From contig QIAN01000077.1 of NCBI GenBank assembly GCA_003225005.1, positions 1-54,452 on the forward strand: DNA of 54,452 nucleotides. The letters run 5' to 3'. This stretch comes from Acidobacteriota bacterium. GTDB lineage: Bacteria > Acidobacteriota > Terriglobia > Terriglobales > Acidobacteriaceae. Below the pieces are notes generated by a model. The model saw nothing but the letters and a program-made list of their open reading frames with translations, ran no database searches and was not told where the DNA came from. This document shows, piece after piece, positions 49,999-54,452 of this stretch (positions are counted from its first letter, which is position 1; each line of letters begins with the position of its first letter). The position numbers and the translations under genes were made by a program.

Positions 49999-52764
49999 TC
50001 AGGCCTTAGCAAATTGTTCCAGGCGCTGTTTAGCGGCGCGGGCCGTTTCTCGCAGCAGCGGATCTGGATCATTCAGACAACGATCTAATTCCCCTTCCAA
50101 AGAATTCATTCCCAGATTGCCAATGGCATAAGCGCCACAGGAACGCAGCCAGGGATCATCGCTGGTTACCAAAACTTCGACCGCCTGTTCCTGGTTTTCG
50201 ATCTTAGCGTGCACGAAACGGTCGGCAATGGCGGCGCGCTGCGCCACCGAGATCCGGCCGTCGAGTAACGGCACCAACATGGCTCGTAACTGGGACTTTA
50301 AAACGCTATCGAGAAATTCCAGAGCATTGTCATACACCGTCACGCTCTTAGCTTGCAAGCCTAAATAAGCACTGTGCACGTCCAGGTGCGGATACAAAAG
50401 GCCGAGCAGTCGAAAGATGCGCTCCAACTCCTGATGCATGGACTCGCTCAATGCGCGAGTCATGGGATCTTGACTGTCAGAACCCGGATTAAGCTTGGCC
50501 AGAATCTGATAGGAGCGGTAATGTCCGATGATCTCCGCTGCCAGTGCCGTCTCCAACATTTGCGTGTCCACTTCGAATTCGGGATGAAGACGATGCAGTT
50601 TGTTGAGCGCACAAACGATGCCGAAACGAAGCGTAGCGTCCCTCTCCAAAAGATTCTCCTGCAGTACGTGCGCCGCCGATGCCGTCCCCGTACTCGCAAG
50701 TATCGCTGGTATTTCTCTCCGGGCTGCGGTCGGGACAGAGGAGTCGGCTAGATGGTCTCGCAACGAACCTACGATCGTATCCTCGAATCGCCCTAAGGCT
50801 TTCGCGGCCTCCGGAGCCAGTTCGTGATTAGCAAGAAGATCTAGCAGATCCGGAACCATCCGGCGTTTGCGGAGTTTCCCGACTGATTGAATGGCTTCAC
50901 GTGCTGCTGACAAGGCTGAATCGCGGACCAGGATAGAAAGCAAGGGATCGAAGCAGTCCGGTAGTTCACCGAGCAACTTCGCGGCCTCAATTCGGGTGCG
51001 CTCGCCTTCGAGTCCTGACTCCTGAACCATGCCCTCCAGAATCTGCCGCGCCGTTTCCAGATTCTGAGCTTCCCCCGGGTGAGCCAGATAGGCTACTACG
51101 GCCGAGCGTACCGAGAAATCGGCGAAATCGCCCAGTTCCTCAATTAGGGTCACCGGGTCCACATGGGCATGATGAGCCAGGTAAAGCATGGCCTCAGTGC
51201 GGATGTTGAGGTCCGGATCTTTGAGCAATTGCTGCACCTCGGGCAGCACGGTCTTGTCGGCCGAGGCATCCAGGATGGCAAGTGCTTTCTGCCGGACGTC
51301 TCTGTCAGGGTGGCTCAGCAGGCTGCGCACCACGGGATGCTCGACGCGCTTGCGCTCCACCTCAAGCAAGCTCAGTGCGTAAAGTATCTCAGCAGGATCG
51401 GATGCCGAGATCTTAGCCGCCAGTAAATCGGAGGTAGAGCGATCCAGCACCAGCGTGGAAGCCTGCTCGACATCGATCCTGTGCCGGCTGATGTTCTCCT
51501 CGAGAGTGACCACGTATTGTCGTCGCGCCACCGATACCGCAACGAGCCAACCGCCAACCAGGAGCATGGCCACCCAGCTGATTTGGCGTGCGGGTAAATG
51601 CAGAAACGTGGCAAAGACAAGAACAGTGATTCCCGCCAGGCCGTCGCCCATGCGCCAGACCACGGTGTCAATAAACCACTTCGCGTGCAATTTGACGGCG
51701 CCGGGTACGGGAAGATAGAGCAACTCTACAGTGGATTTATCGATGGAGTAGCGGAGCACCTGGTCGGTGCCCTTCAAGAACACAACAGCCCCGAGCGTCC
51801 CTAGTACAAGCAGGACGGCTGAGCCCGCGAAAACGGTGAGCGGGAGCACGAACAACAGAGCGCCGATTCCAAACCTACGCAGAAAGCGGGTGGTTAGCAG
51901 CAACTGCACGAGCAAAGACACAAGGGCGGCATAGAAATTGAAGTTTCCGAAAAAGATAGCCAATGCATCCTTGTTGACCAGAAAATGTTTAGCGATGGCT
52001 TTGAACTGCCAACCGGTGAGGGTGGTAACAAATGAGGAAATGCAGATCACGGCGGCGATGGCCCGCAAATAGCGCGAGGAGGCGATTAGCCGCATACTGT
52101 GGCGGAGGTCTCCTAATCCGCTGTCTGCAGCTTGAGTTCCTCCTTCTTCCGCATCCCCGGCTCGCACTTGCCCGGTCTCCCACATCAAAAACATCAGCGC
52201 GGAGCAAATCAAAAGCAGAAATGCCATCCCCAACAGCAAGCTTTCGGTGCCGAACGCCTTGGTGACCGTCTTGGAAAAGAAACCGGCAAAAATCCAACCG
52301 GCGATGGCTCCGCCACCCACCATACCGAAAATGCGTTTTGCCTCGCGGGTGGTAAGGGCGTAGTTTGCCAGGGTCCAGACCTGCGTAGGTGCCAGCACTC
52401 CAAAGATGCCTACCCAAACGTAAAAAATCGGGAACAGCCAGATCAGGTGGTAGTAGTGACCGAGCGCCCAGAAAAGCGCGCAATTGGAAGCGAAGAACAA
52501 CTGGCTACCCACCAGCAAAGTGCGCAAGGAGACGTGTCGGCCCAGGTAAACATAACCCGCCACGACGAAGCCCACGAGCACAGCAATGGCAATGTCGGCA
52601 TAGGGCAGCTGGACCGCCTGGAATCGCGCCAGGAACAAGGCGTCGCGCGCCACCCGCCCCGTGACATAACTGCTGATGATGAGAAAGAGACACGAACACA
52701 GCAGAGTGCCACGTCCCAGGTCCCCGGGGTGAAGGTTAAGCGCGCGCTCGATCGATCGTTTCAT
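49999..52764 (-). CDS. Npt1/Npt2-like nucleotide transporter-type membrane protein with HEAT repeats
   Basis: 921 residues. About 12 helices (~20-420) resemble the ATP/ADP translocase (TLC) family: SYVTGRVARDALFLARF, VWVGIFGVLAPTQVWTLANY, REAKRIFGMVGGGAIAGWI and DKSTVELLYLPVPGAVKLHA. The second half (~430-920) consists of HEAT-like repeats: HPDRDVRQKALAILDASADK, DLNIRTEAMLYLAHHA, SVRSAVVAYLAHPGEA and the final DPLLRETARAAKQRL. Known members of the family exchange nucleotides, but free-living bacteria have many with unknown substrate. The HEAT part may dock a partner. ATG 52764 is preferred to TTG 52770. The neighbouring genes encode an exported kinase-like protein and an exported phosphatase. 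Confidence 0.8.
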   Translation of the reverse strand: MKRSIERALNLHPGDLGRGTLLCSCLFLIISSYVTGRVARDALFLARFQAVQLPYADIAIAVLVGFVVAGYVYLGRHVSLRTLLVGSQLFFASNCALFWALGHYYHLIWLFPIFYVWVGIFGVLAPTQVWTLANYALTTREAKRIFGMVGGGAIAGWIFAGFFSKTVTKAFGTESLLLGMAFLLLICSALMFLMWETGQVRAGDAEEGGTQAADSGLGDLRHSMRLIASSRYLRAIAAVICISSFVTTLTGWQFKAIAKHFLVNKDALAIFFGNFNFYAALVSLLVQLLLTTRFLRRFGIGALLFVLPLTVFAGSAVLLVLGTLGAVVFLKGTDQVLRYSIDKSTVELLYLPVPGAVKLHAKWFIDTVVWRMGDGLAGITVLVFATFLHLPARQISWVAMLLVGGWLVAVSVARRQYVVTLEENISRHRIDVEQASTLVLDRSTSDLLAAKISASDPAEILYALSLLEVERKRVEHPVVRSLLSHPDRDVRQKALAILDASADKTVLPEVQQLLKDPDLNIRTEAMLYLAHHAHVDPVTLIEELGDFADFSVRSAVVAYLAHPGEAQNLETARQILEGMVQESGLEGERTRIEAAKLLGELPDCFDPLLSILVRDSALSAAREAIQSVGKLRKRRMVPDLLDLLANHELAPEAAKALGRFEDTIVGSLRDHLADSSVPTAARREIPAILASTGTASAAHVLQENLLERDATLRFGIVCALNKLHRLHPEFEVDTQMLETALAAEIIGHYRSYQILAKLNPGSDSQDPMTRALSESMHQELERIFRLLGLLYPHLDVHSAYLGLQAKSVTVYDNALEFLDSVLKSQLRAMLVPLLDGRISVAQRAAIADRFVHAKIENQEQAVEVLVTSDDPWLRSCGAYAIGNLGMNSLEGELDRCLNDPDPLLRETARAAKQRLEQFAKA

Positions 52765-52892
52765 CAGCAAGAAACCCGATTTTTTCTATCTCGTTACCCT
52801 GCCCGCGCAAGGCGGTGCTGCGGGCAAAGAAAAATACCTTTGAAAATCCATTCAGCGCTCCCCGTTCGCTCAAGATCATCCGAACTTCCCCG

Positions 52893-54071
52893 TTACTGTG
52901 AAACCTTGGCAGCTTCCAGCAGCACTGCCTGTTGGTCCATATATTTCGCCGTGAATGTGCCATGATTCTGGATTTCGAACGCCGACGCCCTGCCTCCCGA
53001 GTAATAGCTGCTCAACATACCAGTATCGATCAGGAAGATCTTGCCACCGAAGCGACTCCGTATGGTTCCGCCTTTCTGAACCGTGTGGCCCGTAACAAAA
53101 TGATCCGCCTTGAAGGATTGCAGGATCTTGTCTATTTGCGAGCTGCCCTCTGCCTCGCTCCATCGGTCGTAACCGCGGAACCAGAGCGGACCCTCGGTGC
53201 TCACGCTCAGCCAATCTGGGAACTGCAGGAATTGGGAAAGCTTAGCTCGGAGCTCGGGGACTGACGCAATCTTGGACTTTTGCTCAGCAGAGATCTCCGC
53301 TTGCACCACCGCAGTCATTTCCTGAAGGTTGAAGAACGGCAGGATCAATCGTTCGTCCAACATGTATTGTTTGCAAGAATCAAAAGCGCTGATCTCGTCG
53401 CGAATACGGGAATTGATCGTATTCAGTTTCATGGACGCCAGGCCCGGAGAGATTCCCCCATGCAGGAAGATGACCCCGTTGATTTCGGCGAGCGCAACAT
53501 GTCCTCGTAGCCACTTGCCATAGCTGCCTTTCGGACTAAAGGCCTCGCGCTGCTCAATAAACCCGGCCGGATGCCGCGCCATCCACTCGGCCTCGGTCAA
53601 TTCCATTGGCTGAGCAAGCTCGGCCAGCAGCGCTGGGTGACTCTCCCGCCATTTGCCGTATTCCTTGTACCCGGACCTACGACGCTCCTCGGAATTAGCG
53701 TCGGCAAAGCTGGCATAGTTCTCTGGGGTAACGTAGCGCAGGTCCCCCATGATGTTCATCATCTCGTGATTGCCGAGCAGGGACTCCACTCGCCCGCCGT
53801 CTTTCGATGCCTCCTTCTCCAACGCCATGAGCAGATCCATGACATCGCGCGGCTTGGGGCCGCGGTCCAGAAGATCACCCACCTGCACTAGGGTGGTTTT
53901 GCCGCCCGTCCAGTGGTGTTGCTTGTCGATCAGGCCGGTGTGCTGAAGAATGGCAACAAAGTCGTCAAAGTCACCGTGAATGTCACCGATAGCAATCACG
54001 GACTTCGATGACTCGTCGGGTGCGGGTGCGGCCCCCGCCCACCCGGCCAAGAGGAACAACAACACCGCCAA
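52893..54071 (-). CDS. Exported PPP-type metallophosphatase (Shewanella-like phosphatase relative)
   Basis: 392 residues from TTG 54071. The hydrophobic start (AVLLFLLAGWAGAAP) is a signal peptide whose basic part (CKPAR) lies just upstream of the TTG, so the true start may be a CTG or other codon 5'; the frame is open for another 51 codons. The metallophosphatase motifs are complete: AIGDIHGDFDDF, VQVGDLLDRGPKP, LLGNHEMMNI, FLHGGISP and FVTGHTVQKGG, the order of PPP-family Ser/Thr or Tyr phosphatases. The insertion between GNHE and HGG is typical of Shewanella-like phosphatases. It probably acts in the periplasm. Confidence 0.88.
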   Translation of the reverse strand: MAVLLFLLAGWAGAAPAPDESSKSVIAIGDIHGDFDDFVAILQHTGLIDKQHHWTGGKTTLVQVGDLLDRGPKPRDVMDLLMALEKEASKDGGRVESLLGNHEMMNIMGDLRYVTPENYASFADANSEERRRSGYKEYGKWRESHPALLAELAQPMELTEAEWMARHPAGFIEQREAFSPKGSYGKWLRGHVALAEINGVIFLHGGISPGLASMKLNTINSRIRDEISAFDSCKQYMLDERLILPFFNLQEMTAVVQAEISAEQKSKIASVPELRAKLSQFLQFPDWLSVSTEGPLWFRGYDRWSEAEGSSQIDKILQSFKADHFVTGHTVQKGGTIRSRFGGKIFLIDTGMLSSYYSGGRASAFEIQNHGTFTAKYMDQQAVLLEAAKVSQ

Positions 54072-54274
54072 AATGCGCGCCGGCTTGCACAGGTTGGCAC
54101 GACTTATGGCGCATTTGGGCGGAGCCGTTGACGCTGCCGCTCCAGCTGAGGAAGACGTTGCTGCACACTGTACTCTCGTAGAGTTCGCCCCACGCCGCGG
54201 TGAAAGACCCTATGGAGTGTGCATCTTAGGCTTCCTGTCCTGCCATGTCAATGTCATGTCATCGCGGTGTCGTT

Positions 54275-54316
54275 AGCACATGATATGTCCGGTTGAGATA
54301 GCACGTGATATGTCCG
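54275..54316. repeat. Two 17-bp direct repeats at the left end of an insertion sequence
   Basis: AGCACATGATATGTCCG (54275-54291) and AGCACGTGATATGTCCG (54300-54316) differ at one base and start 25 bases apart. They lie just before the transposase start, where ends of such elements carry transposase-binding repeats. Confidence 0.75.
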
Positions 54317-54343
54317 CTTTTCGGGCGGTGAGGATAAGAGACC

Positions 54344-54452
54344 ATGCGAAGCATGGTTTCTTACTCGAAGGCCGGGATGGAGCGTGCAATGAAAGTACAG
54401 GAAGTAATCTTGCGGGCGATGGCGAAACGGATCACGTGGTGGCAGGCAGCGG
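54344..54452 (+). CDS. Transposase, N-terminal part (ISNCY/integrase-core type)
   Basis: 36 codons are visible, including MERAMKVQEVILRAMAK and KRITWWQAA. This start is familiar from transposases with an N-terminal helix-turn-helix followed by an integrase-core domain that are common in Acidobacteria and soil metagenomes. Translation may begin at 54344 or at the ATG 54377 in the same frame. The catalytic domain is outside the window. Confidence 0.65.
   Translation, partial: MRSMVSYSKAGMERAMKVQEVILRAMAKRITWWQAA

Larger units (their letters stand above)
54275..54452 (+). mobile_element. Left end of an insertion sequence (runs off the window)
   Basis: Begins with the repeats at 54275-54316 and continues into the transposase reading frame at 54344. 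The right end is outside the window, so its size and target duplication cannot be given. It lies 200 bases upstream of the exported phosphatase gene and may have displaced that gene's original promoter region. Confidence 0.65.

Noticed and set aside
1-54452. tRNA, rRNA, CRISPR array or riboswitch
   Set aside because: No T-loop plus acceptor pattern, no regularly spaced repeats and no known riboswitch core were recognised by eye; a covariance-model search would be decisive.

Overview
The window reads as a chromosomal segment of a GC-rich, Gram-negative, soil-type bacterium, most likely an Acidobacteriota (Terriglobia/Koribacter-like). This is inference from gene content: a SecA with an acidic N-terminal insertion, paired M16 peptidases, SpoIIE-type phosphatases on multi-domain membrane proteins, many small secreted proteins, a DedA-rhodanese fusion and a Sec-containing formate dehydrogenase N. 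No rRNA, tRNA, CRISPR array or prophage was seen.

Layout. 1-3 kb: a tandem duplication of a type IV pilin gene (one copy cut by the window edge), each copy with a sigma-54-like promoter, beside a TMTC-like membrane glycosyltransferase with TPRs. 3-10 kb: a membrane SpoIIE/PP2C phosphatase, a radical SAM protein, a GIDE-domain membrane protein, and two overlapping M16 peptidase genes (one with HxxEH, one without and probably frameshifted near its end). 10-17 kb: a stand-alone LigD-type polymerase, a DUF72 protein, two overlapping Xer-type recombinases, and an acyl-CoA synthetase/ACP/PlsC fusion. 17-24 kb: secA, a CYTH protein, a wrecked MFS transporter gene, a DedA-rhodanese gene interrupted by one in-frame TGA, and small secreted or membrane proteins.

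24-30 kb: a formate dehydrogenase N operon (alpha with Sec at an in-frame TGA, FeS beta, cytochrome b gamma) with fdhE divergent. 30-40 kb: a receiver-domain remnant, gamma-glutamyltransferase, a benzoate-CoA-ligase-like enzyme, prolyl oligopeptidase, an MscS-type channel, and remnants of a P-loop gene and a group II intron. 40-48 kb: a PDZ/7TM/GAF/PP2C phosphatase, a pair of small membrane proteins, a histidine kinase fragment, an SGNH hydrolase and a secreted TPR protein. 48-54 kb: a small secreted protein, an exported kinase-fold candidate, a nucleotide-transporter-like membrane protein with HEAT repeats, and an exported PPP-type phosphatase. The window ends in the left end of an insertion sequence.

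Most notable observation: the DedA-rhodanese gene has one in-frame TGA two codons after the presumed catalytic Cys (Cys-Thr-TGA-Ala-Arg-Glu). The remaining 52 codons of the rhodanese domain are intact, and a small GC stem with a CGGGU loop follows at bacterial-SECIS distance. The same window carries a textbook Sec codon in formate dehydrogenase, so the host very probably makes selenoproteins, and a membrane-anchored selenocysteine rhodanese (C-x-U) is a credible hypothesis. A second hypothesis is that the exported kinase-like protein, the nucleotide-transporter-like protein and the exported phosphatase form an extracytoplasmic phosphorylation module.
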